DNA of 64,000 nt from Ralstonia soli (GTDB lineage: Bacteria > Pseudomonadota > Gammaproteobacteria > Burkholderiales > Burkholderiaceae): positions 1 through 64,000 of the forward strand of contig NZ_JAMXHT010000008.1 of the NCBI RefSeq assembly GCF_023955655.1. Reading direction: 5' to 3'. The first letter of the stretch is position 1; each line of letters begins with the position of its first letter. This document shows positions 1-8,602 of this stretch, piece after piece. Below the pieces are notes generated by a model that was not told where the DNA came from, did no database searches, and saw nothing but the letters and a program-made list of their open reading frames with translations. The translations under genes and the position numbers were made by a program.

Positions 1-255
1 TTTCGTCGCTGTCAACAACTTGCTGAAGAATTTTTATCGTTCAACGCGTCGCTAACTTCACCGCAACCGCAGACCGTCGCCAACCACTCAACAACCCGCA
101 AACCCGCTCCACTCCTACTTCTCCACCACCTCAACCACCCCACCGTCGCTTTCGTTTCGGCGCTGTCGTTTGCAGCGAGGGGCGAACTATAGGCAGGTTT
201 TCCGATCTGCGCAAGCCCCTTTTTCTTGAAGGGTCTTTAGGCGTCGCCCGGACGT
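1..255. other. Intergenic region, C-rich and G-poor
   Basis: I see no credible gene here. Roughly positions 45-145 have an unusually skewed top strand, rich in C and A with only about one G in ten. That is the composition of a Rho utilisation site for a transcript entering from the left. Nothing is readable beyond that. Confidence 0.4.
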
Positions 256-1116
256 TCAACGGGCCTTGTGGCGGCGTACCCAGCGAAGCCCTTTGGCAGC
301 GCGCTTGCGAGCTGTGGCGGCGCGCTTGTGAAATGCGCTCACGACGGAGTTGGGAGGAGGCGCGTCCAATAGCTCAGCAACGCGGTCGAGCGAGACCTCG
401 GCGTCGTGAACCTCACCGAGCGCGTCCTGAAGTTTGCGCAAATGCGCTCGGTAGCGCTTGGGCGCTGCGGTTCCTAGCGCGTGGTAGAACGACTCATAGA
501 GATAGCGCCACTGTTTGGCCGCGATGCGCGCGCGGTGCAGGCGTGGCGCGGGCGCTCGCCTTGGGCGGCGGCCGCGGCGGATGAGCTTCTTCCTGAGCGC
601 CTCAGCCCGGCGGCGGGCGAAGCGGGAATGCGCACCGGCATCCTCTTCTCTATGAAAGGGAGCGACGGCGTCGTCCAGCGCGAGCAGCGTCAGCGACACT
701 TCCGAGGAGGCGAGCTCGGTGCGCAGGGTTTCCCAGGCGGCAGCCCGGGCGTCCTTTGCGCATGCAATGGCCTGGTCGAGCCACGCGCGACCCGCCTCAT
801 CGTCCTTGCTCAGGGAGTCCCGGGCAGCAGGGAGCCACTCAGAGAGCAGCACATCCCACTCGCGAACCGGGCCCGTAGACGCCGCGAGTGCGCGCAGACG
901 TGGCTTCCATTGCGCAACAAAGCTGGCGGGCAGGACCGGCGCGAAGCTCACCCACGCGGAACGCAGCCGCCGCAAGGTGACGCGGAACTGGTGGAGATCT
1001 TCGTCGCAGGGGCTGGGCGCGCCCAGTTTGGTCAAGGCATCACGCAAGGCGCCGATATGCTCGGTGACGATACCCGCGAAGATCGAAAGAATGACCGCAT
1101 GTGAGTGCTTGCTCAC
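256..1116 (-). CDS. CHAD domain-containing protein
   Basis: This 286-residue protein looks like a stand-alone CHAD domain. CHAD proteins are alpha-helical, carry conserved histidines and basic residues, and bind polyphosphate; many associate with polyphosphate granules. The sequence shows the typical pattern, with LHQFRVTLRRLRSAW near the N-terminus, LHRARIAAKQWRYLYE in the second half and a very basic C-terminal tail. There is no CYTH domain, so this is not a fused triphosphatase. I chose the GTG at 1116 because GGGGAG lies just upstream. A longer reading frame exists but its extra residues do not resemble the family. The gene follows glpR on the same strand with about 100 bp between them, and I see no functional link. 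Role in polyphosphate biology is inferred from the family only. Confidence 0.85.
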   Translation of the reverse strand: MSKHSHAVILSIFAGIVTEHIGALRDALTKLGAPSPCDEDLHQFRVTLRRLRSAWVSFAPVLPASFVAQWKPRLRALAASTGPVREWDVLLSEWLPAARDSLSKDDEAGRAWLDQAIACAKDARAAAWETLRTELASSEVSLTLLALDDAVAPFHREEDAGAHSRFARRRAEALRKKLIRRGRRPRRAPAPRLHRARIAAKQWRYLYESFYHALGTAAPKRYRAHLRKLQDALGEVHDAEVSLDRVAELLDAPPPNSVVSAFHKRAATARKRAAKGLRWVRRHKAR

Positions 1117-1218
1117 GATGCTCCCCGTGTGGACGTGGCGGAATGACAGACAGGCACGCAAGGTGCGCGCCGTGCCATTTCACTGTAGTCGACGGGCCAA
1201 AGACTGCCGGGCGCCAGA

Positions 1219-1998
1219 TCAAAGGCGGCGCGCCTCGCTGGCGACGATCACATCGACCTCCGCCGCGCGAAAGACCTCGGCCATCGGCTCGGGCACCGGC
1301 ACATCGGTGAAGAACTTGTCGATCTGCGAAATGTGGCCCAGACGGACCACGGCGCGGCGGCCAAACTTGGAGTGATCGGCGGCAAGCCAGACCTCGCGCG
1401 ACTGCTCGATGATGGCCTGGGCGACGCGCACCTCGCGGTAGTCGTAGTCGAGCAGCGTGCCGTCTTCGTCGATGCTGGAGACACCGATGATGCCGATGTC
1501 GACGCGGAACTGTTTCATGAAGTCGATGGTGGCCTCGCCCACGATGCCGCGATCGCGATTGCGCACCAGGCCACCGGCGACGATGACCTCGGCATCCGGG
1601 CTGCCCGACAGAATGGACGCGACGTTTAGGTTGTTGGTGATGACGCGCAAACCCCGTGGCCCGCTCTGGCCGACCAGTGCCTTGGAGATCTCTTCGGCGG
1701 TCGTCCCGATATTGATGATGAGCGAGCGGCCGGGCTCGACGTGGCCAGCCACGGCTTCGGCGATGCTGCGCTTGGCATCGATGTGCAGGACCTGGCGCTG
1801 GTCGTAGTCGATGTTCTCGACCGACGAGGGCAGGCCGACACCGCCGTGGTAGCGCGCGAGCAAGCGCTCGTCTTCGAGCTGGCGGATGTCGCGGCGGATA
1901 GTCTGGGTGGTCACGCCCAGCACACGGGCAAGCGCCTCGACAGAGGCATCACCGTGCTGACGGACGTATTCGAGAATCTGGCGGTGTCGAGGAAGCAT
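1219..1998 (-). CDS. glpR: DeoR-family glycerol-3-phosphate regulon repressor GlpR
   Basis: This 259-residue protein is a DeoR-type repressor. The N-terminal winged helix-turn-helix covers about residues 5-55, with TTQTIRRDIRQLE as recognition helix. The C-terminal sugar-phosphate sensor domain includes INIGTTAEEI and VVRLGHISQIDKFFTD. In Enterobacteria GlpR represses glp genes and is released by glycerol-3-phosphate. The assignment here rests on the position, divergent from glpD and glpK. I chose the ATG at 1998 because family members begin a few residues before RHRQIL, and the longer frame would run into the candidate operator. Autoregulation is likely, because the CGAACA repeats lie directly upstream. 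Confidence 0.93.
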   Translation of the reverse strand: MLPRHRQILEYVRQHGDASVEALARVLGVTTQTIRRDIRQLEDERLLARYHGGVGLPSSVENIDYDQRQVLHIDAKRSIAEAVAGHVEPGRSLIINIGTTAEEISKALVGQSGPRGLRVITNNLNVASILSGSPDAEVIVAGGLVRNRDRGIVGEATIDFMKQFRVDIGIIGVSSIDEDGTLLDYDYREVRVAQAIIEQSREVWLAADHSKFGRRAVVRLGHISQIDKFFTDVPVPEPMAEVFRAAEVDVIVASEARRL

Positions 1999-2007
1999 CA
2001 AGTCACT

Positions 2008-2040
2008 AAACGAACACAAACGAACACATGCGAGCGAATT
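2008..2040. promoter_or_regulatory. Candidate GlpR operator, CGAACA direct repeat
   Basis: CGAACA occurs at 2011-2016 and again at 2021-2026, one helical turn apart, with a weaker CGAGCGAA just beyond. The complement TGTTCG matches the half-site of enterobacterial GlpR operators, so these are plausible repressor contacts between glpR and glpD. Binding is inferred. Confidence 0.55.
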
Positions 2041-2055
2041 AGGCGATTTAACATG

Positions 2056-2083
2056 TTGCTTTATTTTCGCCTTTCACTACACT
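2056..2083 (+). promoter_or_regulatory. Candidate sigma70 promoter of glpDK
   Basis: TTGCTT at 2056-2061 and TACACT at 2078-2083 are 16 bp apart. They lie about 60 bp before the glpD start and just downstream of the candidate GlpR half-sites, which suits repression. Confidence 0.4.
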
Positions 2084-2141
2084 ATCCGCGAACGCGTCAC
2101 ACTTCGCAAGAAAAGGCGCGCAATCCAACATCAAGCAAACC

Positions 2142-3719
2142 ATGCAACACACCGATGCGTCGCATCTGGACTGTGATCTGCTGGTGGTCGGAGGCGGCAT
2201 CAACGGCGTGGGGATCGCCCGTGACGCTGTGGGCCGTGGCCTGTCCGTCGTCCTGTGCGAAAAGGACGACCTGGCCCAGCACACCTCTTCGGCCTCGACC
2301 AAGCTGATCCACGGCGGCCTGCGTTACCTCGAATATTACGAATTCAGCCTCGTGCGCAAGGCGCTGCAGGAGCGCGAAGTGCTGCTGCGCATGGCGCCGC
2401 ACATCATGCGGCCCCTGCGCTTCGTGATGCCGCACGACGCCGCACAGCGCCCGGCGTGGATGATCCGCGCGGGCCTCTTCTTATATGACCATCTGGCGCG
2501 CCGGCGCTTTCTGCCGGGCTCGGCGTCGATCAAGCTGGGGCAGCATCCGGCCGGCAAGCCGCTCAAGCCGGGTTACACGCGCGGCTTCGTCTATTCCGAC
2601 GGCTGGGTCGACGACGCCCGTCTGGTGGTGCTCAACGCGCGCGACGCGGCCGATCGCGGCGCGCACATCCTCACCCGCACGCGCTGCCTGAACGCCGAAC
2701 GCCGCGCCGATGGCTGGCATGCTTCGCTTACCGGCCCGGACGGCATCCGTTCGGTGCGGGCCAAGGCCATCGTCAACGCGGCGGGGCCGTGGGCAGCCGA
2801 ATTCGCCCGCTCGGCGCACGCGCTGCCGAGCACGCGCGGCCTACGCCTGATCAAGGGCAGCCACATCGTCGTGCGGCGGCTTTTTGACCACCCGTTCGCC
2901 TATATCTTCCAAAACCCGGATGGGCGGATCGTTTTTGCGATTCCGTACCAGAACGATTTCACGCTGATCGGCACGACCGACCTGGAGTACAAGGGCGACG
3001 TGAACCAGGTGGCCATCGACGCGGGTGAAGTGCAGTACCTGTGTGACATGGCCAGCCGCTATTTCACACAGCAACTCACGCCGGCCGATGTGGTGTGGAC
3101 GTACTCTGGCGTGCGCCCGCTGCTGGACGACAGCGCCGCCAACGCCTCGGCCATCACGCGCGACTACCTGGTCGAATGCGAGACCGGCACCGACGGCAAC
3201 CGCGCGCCCCTCATCAACGTGTGGGGCGGCAAGATCACCACCTACCGCAAGCTGGCCGAAGAGGCGCTGGACCAGCTCGCTCCGTACTTGCCGGACGCGG
3301 GCAAACCGTCGTGGACGGCCACGGTGTCGCTGCCGGGCGGCGATCTGGAAGCGCCGGGGCAGTTGGTGGCCGAATACACGTTCAGCGATTTCGTGACGCG
3401 CCTGCAAACGCGTCTGCCGTGGCTGCCGACCGCGCTGGCAACACGCTACGCACACCAGTACGGCACGCGGGTGAACACGCTGCTCGCCGGCGCCGCACGG
3501 TTGGACGACCTCGGCGCCGAGGTCACGCCCGGCCTGTATGAAGCCGAAATCCGCTACCTGATCGAACACGAATGGGCCCGCACGGCGCAGGACATCCTGT
3601 GGCGGCGGACCAAGCTGGGGCTGTACGCCAGCGATGCCGACCGCAGCCGCCTCGAAGGCTGGCTGGCGCATCGCATGCAGCCAACCAACGCAGAACCCAT
3701 CGCGCAGCGCGCCCCCTGA
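2142..3719 (+). CDS. glpD: Aerobic glycerol-3-phosphate dehydrogenase
   Basis: GlpD oxidises sn-glycerol-3-phosphate to dihydroxyacetone phosphate at the inner face of the cytoplasmic membrane and passes electrons through FAD to ubiquinone. The 525-residue length is normal. The FAD Rossmann motif [14 protein letters not shown] lies near residue 15, followed by the family signature [17 protein letters not shown] and, later, GVRPLLDD and [18 protein letters not shown]. The Shine-Dalgarno sequence is weak. It is the first gene of a unit with glpK, whose start lies 61 bp downstream, and it is divergent from glpR. No glpF permease gene lies between them, unlike many glp operons. Confidence 0.97.
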   Translation: MQHTDASHLDCDLLVVGGGINGVGIARDAVGRGLSVVLCEKDDLAQHTSSASTKLIHGGLRYLEYYEFSLVRKALQEREVLLRMAPHIMRPLRFVMPHDAAQRPAWMIRAGLFLYDHLARRRFLPGSASIKLGQHPAGKPLKPGYTRGFVYSDGWVDDARLVVLNARDAADRGAHILTRTRCLNAERRADGWHASLTGPDGIRSVRAKAIVNAAGPWAAEFARSAHALPSTRGLRLIKGSHIVVRRLFDHPFAYIFQNPDGRIVFAIPYQNDFTLIGTTDLEYKGDVNQVAIDAGEVQYLCDMASRYFTQQLTPADVVWTYSGVRPLLDDSAANASAITRDYLVECETGTDGNRAPLINVWGGKITTYRKLAEEALDQLAPYLPDAGKPSWTATVSLPGGDLEAPGQLVAEYTFSDFVTRLQTRLPWLPTALATRYAHQYGTRVNTLLAGAARLDDLGAEVTPGLYEAEIRYLIEHEWARTAQDILWRRTKLGLYASDADRSRLEGWLAHRMQPTNAEPIAQRAP

Positions 3720-3780
3720 AGCCAACCGGGTGCCGGGCTACCATGCCCGCTCCCGTTCACCCGCCGCCAGAGACCGCCTT

Positions 3781-5277
3781 ATGGAATACCTCCTCGCACT
3801 CGACCAGGGCACGTCCAGCTCACGCGCCATCGTCTTCAACCGCGCAGGCCAGATCGTCGCCAGTGCCCAGCAGGAGTTTCCGCAGCATTTCCCGCAGCCC
3901 GGCTGGGTCGAGCATGATCCGTTCGACATCTGGAACAGTCAGCTCGCCACGTGCCGCGCGGCCCTCGAACAAGCCAAGCTCTCCGCCGCTGACATGGCCG
4001 CGCTCGGCATCACCAACCAGCGCGAAACCACCATGGTGTGGGAGCGCGCCACCGGCAAGCCGATCTTCAATGCCATCGTCTGGCAGGACCGCCGCACCGA
4101 AAGCATCTGCGAACGCCTGCGCGCCGAGGGCCGGGAAGAGGAAGTGCGCAAGCGCACCGGCCTGATCATCGACCCGTATTTCTCGGCCACCAAGCTGCGC
4201 TGGATTCTCGACCACGTGGACGGTGCCCGCGAGCGCGCCGAGCGTGGCGAACTCGCCTTCGGCACCATCGACAGCTGGCTTGTGTGGCAACTCACGGGCG
4301 GCCGCCTGCACGTGACGGACGTCTCCAACGCGTCGCGCACGATGCTGTGGAACATCCACACCGGCGAGTGGGATGCGAACCTAATGCGCGCGCTCGACAT
4401 CCACCCGAGCCTGCTGCCCGAAGTGCACCCGTCGGCCTACCAGTTCGGCCAGACCGATGCCCACTGGCTGGGCGCCTCGCTCACCATCGGCGGTATTGCT
4501 GGCGACCAGCAATCGGCCCTGTTCGGCCAGGCATGCTTCAAGCCCGGCATGGCCAAGAACACGTACGGCACCGGCTGCTTCATGCTGCTCAACACGGGCG
4601 ACAAGGCGGTGCAGTCGCACAACGGCCTGATCAGTACGGCCGCCTGCCAGAGCGGCCCCAAGCGCAGCTACGCGCTGGAAGGCAGCGTGTTCGTCGGCGG
4701 TGCCGTGGTGCAATGGCTGCGTGATGGCCTGCGCGCGATCCAGCGCTCGGCTGACGTGGAAGGCCTGGCCGCTTCGGTGCCCGATTCCGGCGGCGTGGTG
4801 TTCGTGCCTTCGTTCACCGGCCTCGGCGCGCCGTACTGGGACCCGACCGCACAGGGCGCCATCGTCGGCCTGTCGCGCGGCACCACCATCGGCCATATCG
4901 CCCGCGCCGCGCTGGAGTCGATCGCCTTCCAAAGCACCGCGCTGCTGCAAGCCATGACGCGCGACGCCGTTTCCACCATCTCGGAATTGCGCGTGGACGG
5001 CGGGGCCTCGGCCAACAACCTGTTGCTGCAGTTCCAGGCGGATCTGCTCGGCATTCCGGTCGTACGTCCGGAGATCATCGAAACCACGGCGCTCGGCGCG
5101 GCGTACCTGGCCGGCATCGCCACAGGCTTCTATCGCGATGAAGCGGAGGTCGCGCAGCAATGGCGCGCCTCGCGCACGTTCCACCCCGTCATCAGCCGCG
5201 ACGAGGCCGCGCACCGCATCGCCCAGTGGGAAATGGCCGTCGCGCAGGTCCGCCTGCCCACCCAGCGCGGGCACTGA
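3781..5277 (+). CDS. glpK: Glycerol kinase
   Basis: GlpK phosphorylates glycerol with ATP to give glycerol-3-phosphate, the substrate of the GlpD encoded just upstream. The protein is 498 residues, the usual length for this FGGY-family kinase. The N-terminal phosphate-binding motif [10 protein letters not shown] begins at residue 8. [10 protein letters not shown] and WQDRRT follow, then [13 protein letters not shown] near residue 240 and the C-terminal signature [19 protein letters not shown]. The reading frame extends further upstream, but the ATG at 3781 gives the family-standard N-terminus. A strong hairpin terminator follows at once. Expression should be coupled to glpD and controlled by GlpR. 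Confidence 0.97.
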   Translation: MEYLLALDQGTSSSRAIVFNRAGQIVASAQQEFPQHFPQPGWVEHDPFDIWNSQLATCRAALEQAKLSAADMAALGITNQRETTMVWERATGKPIFNAIVWQDRRTESICERLRAEGREEEVRKRTGLIIDPYFSATKLRWILDHVDGARERAERGELAFGTIDSWLVWQLTGGRLHVTDVSNASRTMLWNIHTGEWDANLMRALDIHPSLLPEVHPSAYQFGQTDAHWLGASLTIGGIAGDQQSALFGQACFKPGMAKNTYGTGCFMLLNTGDKAVQSHNGLISTAACQSGPKRSYALEGSVFVGGAVVQWLRDGLRAIQRSADVEGLAASVPDSGGVVFVPSFTGLGAPYWDPTAQGAIVGLSRGTTIGHIARAALESIAFQSTALLQAMTRDAVSTISELRVDGGASANNLLLQFQADLLGIPVVRPEIIETTALGAAYLAGIATGFYRDEAEVAQQWRASRTFHPVISRDEAAHRIAQWEMAVAQVRLPTQRGH

Positions 5278-5297
5278 GCGTATCTGCGGCCGGCAGG

Positions 5298-5326
5298 AAA
5301 AAGGCGACCCGAAGGTCGCCTTTTTT
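5298..5326. terminator. Rho-independent terminator after glpK
   Basis: The stem GGCGACC/GGTCGCC closes a CGAA loop and is followed by six T. A-residues on the other side suggest that it also serves the convergent gene at 5345. Confidence 0.9.
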
Positions 5327-5344
5327 CATGGTCCGATCCGCCGC

Positions 5345-5725
5345 TCACTTGCCTTCGGTATCTGGCACCTGTGTCGGGCCGCCTTGCTCCTTCATAGCTT
5401 CCTTGCGCTTGGCGCGGGCTTCCTTGCGCTCGGCCTTGCGGTTGGCCTTCGCCGCCTTCTTCTCTTCCTTGTAGGCAGCCTTGGCGTCGGACTTGCGCGC
5501 CTTGTATTCATCGCTGGCGGCCTTGTCCTCGATACGCTTTTCGACCAGCGGGTCCGACGAGGACGCTGCCGGGGGCTGGCCGCTCGGTGCCTGTACCGTG
5601 CCGGTGGTCTGTGGTGAGGTCTGCGGTGCGGGGGTCGTCTGGGCAAAGGCTGCCGACGCAGCCAATGCCGCGGCCAGCGCAAGCGCGGTTCGGAATGGGG
5701 TCTTGGTCGGGCGCAGTTCCATCAT
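5345..5725 (-). CDS. Small exported lysine/alanine-rich protein
   Basis: I do not recognise a named family for this 126-residue protein. A clear signal peptide covers about residues 1-29, ending AAALAASAAFAQ. A Pro/Thr/Gln/Ser-rich low-complexity stretch follows. The C-terminal half is highly charged, made of Lys, Ala, Glu and Arg in repeated patterns such as YKEEKKAAKANRKAERKEA, and is probably one long helix or coiled coil. AAGGAG seven bases before the first of two adjacent ATG codons supports the start. It is convergent with glpK and stands alone. Similar short Lys/Ala-rich periplasmic proteins of unknown function are common in Burkholderiaceae, from memory. Confidence 0.75.
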   Translation of the reverse strand: MMELRPTKTPFRTALALAAALAASAAFAQTTPAPQTSPQTTGTVQAPSGQPPAASSSDPLVEKRIEDKAASDEYKARKSDAKAAYKEEKKAAKANRKAERKEARAKRKEAMKEQGGPTQVPDTEGK

Positions 5726-5925
5726 GGTTGGGCTCCTTCTTTTACACAGTCACGGGAAGGTCTGACCACGCAAGGGGCGCGCGAAGCACCTCAGAGCGGT
5801 CTCGGCGCGCATCAAGGGCACGCGCCGGGCGTTGCAAGTCACAACACCGTTGGTGCCGCAAGAAGCGCTCCCGGGGCATCGACTACACTGCGCGCCATCT
5901 CCCATCCCCTCTTCCCGCTTGCACC

Positions 5926-6558
5926 GTGTCTGACCACACTCCCGCCACCGATTTCGTCCTGCTCGACCCACCGGCCGATGCGCTGGCCCTCGGCCAGGAC
6001 GCCGCCGCCCGCCACGTCGCCCGCGTCCAGCGCTGGCTTGAAGACGCCGTGATCGGTCTGAACCTGTGCCCCTTCGCCAAGGCCGTGCACGTTAAGCGCC
6101 AGGTCCGCTACGCCATCAGCCGCGCCACCCTGGACGGCGACGTGCTCGACCACCTGCGTGCCGAAGCCGAGCTGCTGCACATCACGCCCGCCGCCGACAT
6201 CGACACGACCTTGCTGATCGTCCCCGCCCTGGCGGATTTTCTCGATTTCCACACCCTCACCGACCGCGCCGAGGCGTTGCTCGCCAAAGCCGGCTTCGAA
6301 GGGGAACTGCAGCTGGCCAGCTTCCACCCCGACTTCGTCTTCGCCGACGCCGACCCCGGCGACATCGCCAACGCCACCAACCGCGCTCCCGCCCCCATCC
6401 TGCATCTGCTGCGCGAAGACAGCATCGCCCGCGCCGCCGCAGCCGTACCCGATGCAGCGGACATCTACGAGCGGAACATCGCGACGATGGAAGAGCTAGG
6501 CCCAGAAGGTTGGGCGGAGATGGCGAAGAAATTCAGCGAGAAGCCGCAGCGCGATTGA
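5926..6558 (+). CDS. DUF1415 domain-containing protein
   Basis: This 210-residue protein matches the DUF1415 family, which has no established function. Family features visible are VQRWLEDAVIGLNLCPFAK in the first quarter, including the conserved Cys-Pro-Phe-Ala, the motif LASFHPDFVFADADP in the middle, and APAPILHLLREDSI with ERNIATMEELG at the end. There is no signal peptide, so it should be cytosolic. I chose the GTG at 5926 because conserved sequence begins soon after and upstream codons look non-coding. No clear Shine-Dalgarno sequence is present. A TACACT hexamer about 40 bp upstream may be its -10 element. It is convergent with opgD, with a dispersed repeat between them. Confidence 0.85.
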   Translation: MSDHTPATDFVLLDPPADALALGQDAAARHVARVQRWLEDAVIGLNLCPFAKAVHVKRQVRYAISRATLDGDVLDHLRAEAELLHITPAADIDTTLLIVPALADFLDFHTLTDRAEALLAKAGFEGELQLASFHPDFVFADADPGDIANATNRAPAPILHLLREDSIARAAAAVPDAADIYERNIATMEELGPEGWAEMAKKFSEKPQRD

Positions 6559-6607
6559 GCCCGACACTCACGAGAGGTGAGCCTTGGCGCCTACCAATAC
6601 GCCCAGT

Positions 6608-6715
6608 CGGTGTGGCCGTACCCTGCCCTGGATGGCGCCTTTCTTTGCTTACTTTCTTTGGCAAGAGAAAGAAAGTGAGTCGGCCCCGGCAGCGGACGAA
6701 ACCGCGGATGCACCA
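6608..6715 (+). repeat. Dispersed intergenic repeat, copy 1 (short form)
   Basis: About 105 bp that recur, in inverted orientation, near 35.6-35.8 kb. It begins TGGCCGTACCCTGCCC, runs through GATGGCGCC into CTTTCTTTGCTTACTTTC, and ends GGACGAAAC and GGATGCACC. The inner CTTTCTTT and AAAGAAAG can form a hairpin. It sits between the convergent stop codons of the DUF1415 gene and opgD and may act as a bidirectional terminator. Elements like this are, from memory, scattered through Ralstonia-like genomes. Confidence 0.8.
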
Positions 6716-6732
6716 CCAGCAAAAAACAAGAA

Positions 6733-8358
6733 CTAAACCGCCCGATCCACCGGCGGCGTCCACTGATACATCCAAGTCTCAGAAAGCAACCGCTCCCCCG
6801 ACTGCAACGTCAGCGACAACTCAATCGGCGCATTGCCAGCATCCGGCACCACATCAAACATCGCCCGCACGCCGTCGATACTGGTCAGCGGCCGCGCCGA
6901 CGCAATCTCCACCCGCCCCCGCGAGGCCCGAATGACCGGCTCCACGGTCGACCCTGCGCTGCTGCGCCCCAGCCGCGACAGCTCCCCGCCCGCAAAGTCC
7001 ACCACAAACCGCCAGGAAAACACCTTCCGCGGCTGCCCGACCACGCCGCCAATGCCCGTGCGCGTTGCGACCACCCGCGCCAGCGGTGAAGCCGCGGCAG
7101 GCTGCGCCCCCCACGTCAGCCGATAACCGAACGCCAATTCCTGCCCAGCGCGCGGTGCCACCGCCGGGCGCCAGAACGCGACGATATTGTCGAAGGTCTC
7201 GTCATTGGCCGACAGCTCGACGAGCTCGACCGCGCCCTCGCCCCAGCCGTGCGTGGGCTCGACCCATACGCTCGGGCGCTTCTCGTAGAACACGCCGTCG
7301 TCTTGGTAATGATCAGGGTTGCGGTCCCGCTGCAGCAGGCCGAAGCCGCGTGGACCATTGTCGGCAAAGCGTTGGGTGCGCAGCGCGGGCGGGTTGGCCA
7401 GCGGGCGCCAGATCCATTCGCCCGAGCCGCGCCAGATGGCCAGGCCGTCGGAGTCGTGGATCTCGGGGCGCCAGTCCGAGGCGCGCCAGCGGCGGGCGGC
7501 GTTGTAGCGATCGCCGGCGCGGTCGGTGCGGTCGTTCTCGCCGTAGAGAAACATGCTGGTGAGCGGCGCGATGCCCAGGCGCTCGATCGGCTTGCGCACA
7601 AAGAGCGTGGCGCCGACGTCCATCACCAGCGTGTCGCCGGGGCGGATGTCGAAGCGGTAGACGCCGGCCACGCTGGGTGAATCGAGCAGCGCGTAGACAC
7701 GCAGCGTGTCGGCATCGGCTGCCGGGCGCACCAGCCAGAACTCGGTGAAATCGGGAAACTCCTCCGCGCGCGGCAGACCGGTGTCGATCGCCAGCCCGCG
7801 CGCCGACATACCGTATTGCCACTGCCCGCCCACCGCGCGGAAGTAGCTCGCCCCCAGAAAGGCGGCCACATCGCGTGTCGGGTCCGCCCTGGTGGTGAGC
7901 CGAAAGCCCGCGAAACCGAGATCGGCGGGCAGGGTCTGGTGGTCCAGGCCGCTCTTGCCGTAATCGAACATGGCCGGGTCGTAGGCGATCAGGCGGGCCT
8001 CACCGTCGACCACCTCATGCATCCGCACGGGCGACTTGAAGAACAGCCCCAGGTGGAAGAACCTGGCCTCGAACGGCAAGTGCTGCCCGGCCCACAGGGC
8101 GTGATCGGCGCGCATGCCGATGGATTGATAGCCGTCCCAGTTGAGCGCGGCCAGCGGTTTGGGCAGTTGCACGCTGCGGGGCCGGTAAGGCCGGGCCGCC
8201 AATGCGCGCGCCCGGGCCAGCAGGTGGGCTTCGTCAAACGGCTCGGGGACGCCAACGGCGTTGCCGGGCGTGGCACTGCGGGACAAACCCGGCGCCAGGG
8301 CAGGGGCCACGGAAAGCAGCCCGGCGGCCAACTGCTTGAGCAGATCGCGACGGTGCAT
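6733..8358 (-). CDS. opgD: Periplasmic glucan biosynthesis protein OpgD/MdoD
   Basis: This 541-residue protein belongs to the OpgG/OpgD family, which acts in the periplasm on the backbone structure of osmoregulated beta-glucans. OpgD differs from OpgG in using Tat export, and a Tat signal is present: HRRDLLKQLAAGLL at the start, then a hydrophobic stretch. Family motifs include FFHLGLFFKSPVRMHEV, GFAGFRLT, ASYFRAVGGQWQYGMSARGLAID, TSMFLYGENDRT and EIHDSDGLAIWRGSGEWIWRPL. No opgG or opgH lies nearby. It is divergent from the epimerase gene at 8603, with about 245 bp between them. Confidence 0.92.
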   Translation of the reverse strand: MHRRDLLKQLAAGLLSVAPALAPGLSRSATPGNAVGVPEPFDEAHLLARARALAARPYRPRSVQLPKPLAALNWDGYQSIGMRADHALWAGQHLPFEARFFHLGLFFKSPVRMHEVVDGEARLIAYDPAMFDYGKSGLDHQTLPADLGFAGFRLTTRADPTRDVAAFLGASYFRAVGGQWQYGMSARGLAIDTGLPRAEEFPDFTEFWLVRPAADADTLRVYALLDSPSVAGVYRFDIRPGDTLVMDVGATLFVRKPIERLGIAPLTSMFLYGENDRTDRAGDRYNAARRWRASDWRPEIHDSDGLAIWRGSGEWIWRPLANPPALRTQRFADNGPRGFGLLQRDRNPDHYQDDGVFYEKRPSVWVEPTHGWGEGAVELVELSANDETFDNIVAFWRPAVAPRAGQELAFGYRLTWGAQPAAASPLARVVATRTGIGGVVGQPRKVFSWRFVVDFAGGELSRLGRSSAGSTVEPVIRASRGRVEIASARPLTSIDGVRAMFDVVPDAGNAPIELSLTLQSGERLLSETWMYQWTPPVDRAV

Positions 8359-8602
8359 GGATCAGGCAGGACCAGGGGAGCCACGGGAGAACCATCTTCG
8401 CACAAACGTACGCCCAGGCAGTGTCCCGCTCAAAGCTTTCAATGGCCCCACAACCCTGCACTACGGGCGGGATTCGGAGTGTTCTGCGTGGCATCGGGTC
8501 GCCAGTTGGAGCACAATCCCGGGTCTGTCCGCATGTGCAACGCACGTTCGTCGCCTATCGTGGACAGATACAGACCGCTGCTGCCGGCCCCCCGCTACGA
8601 CG

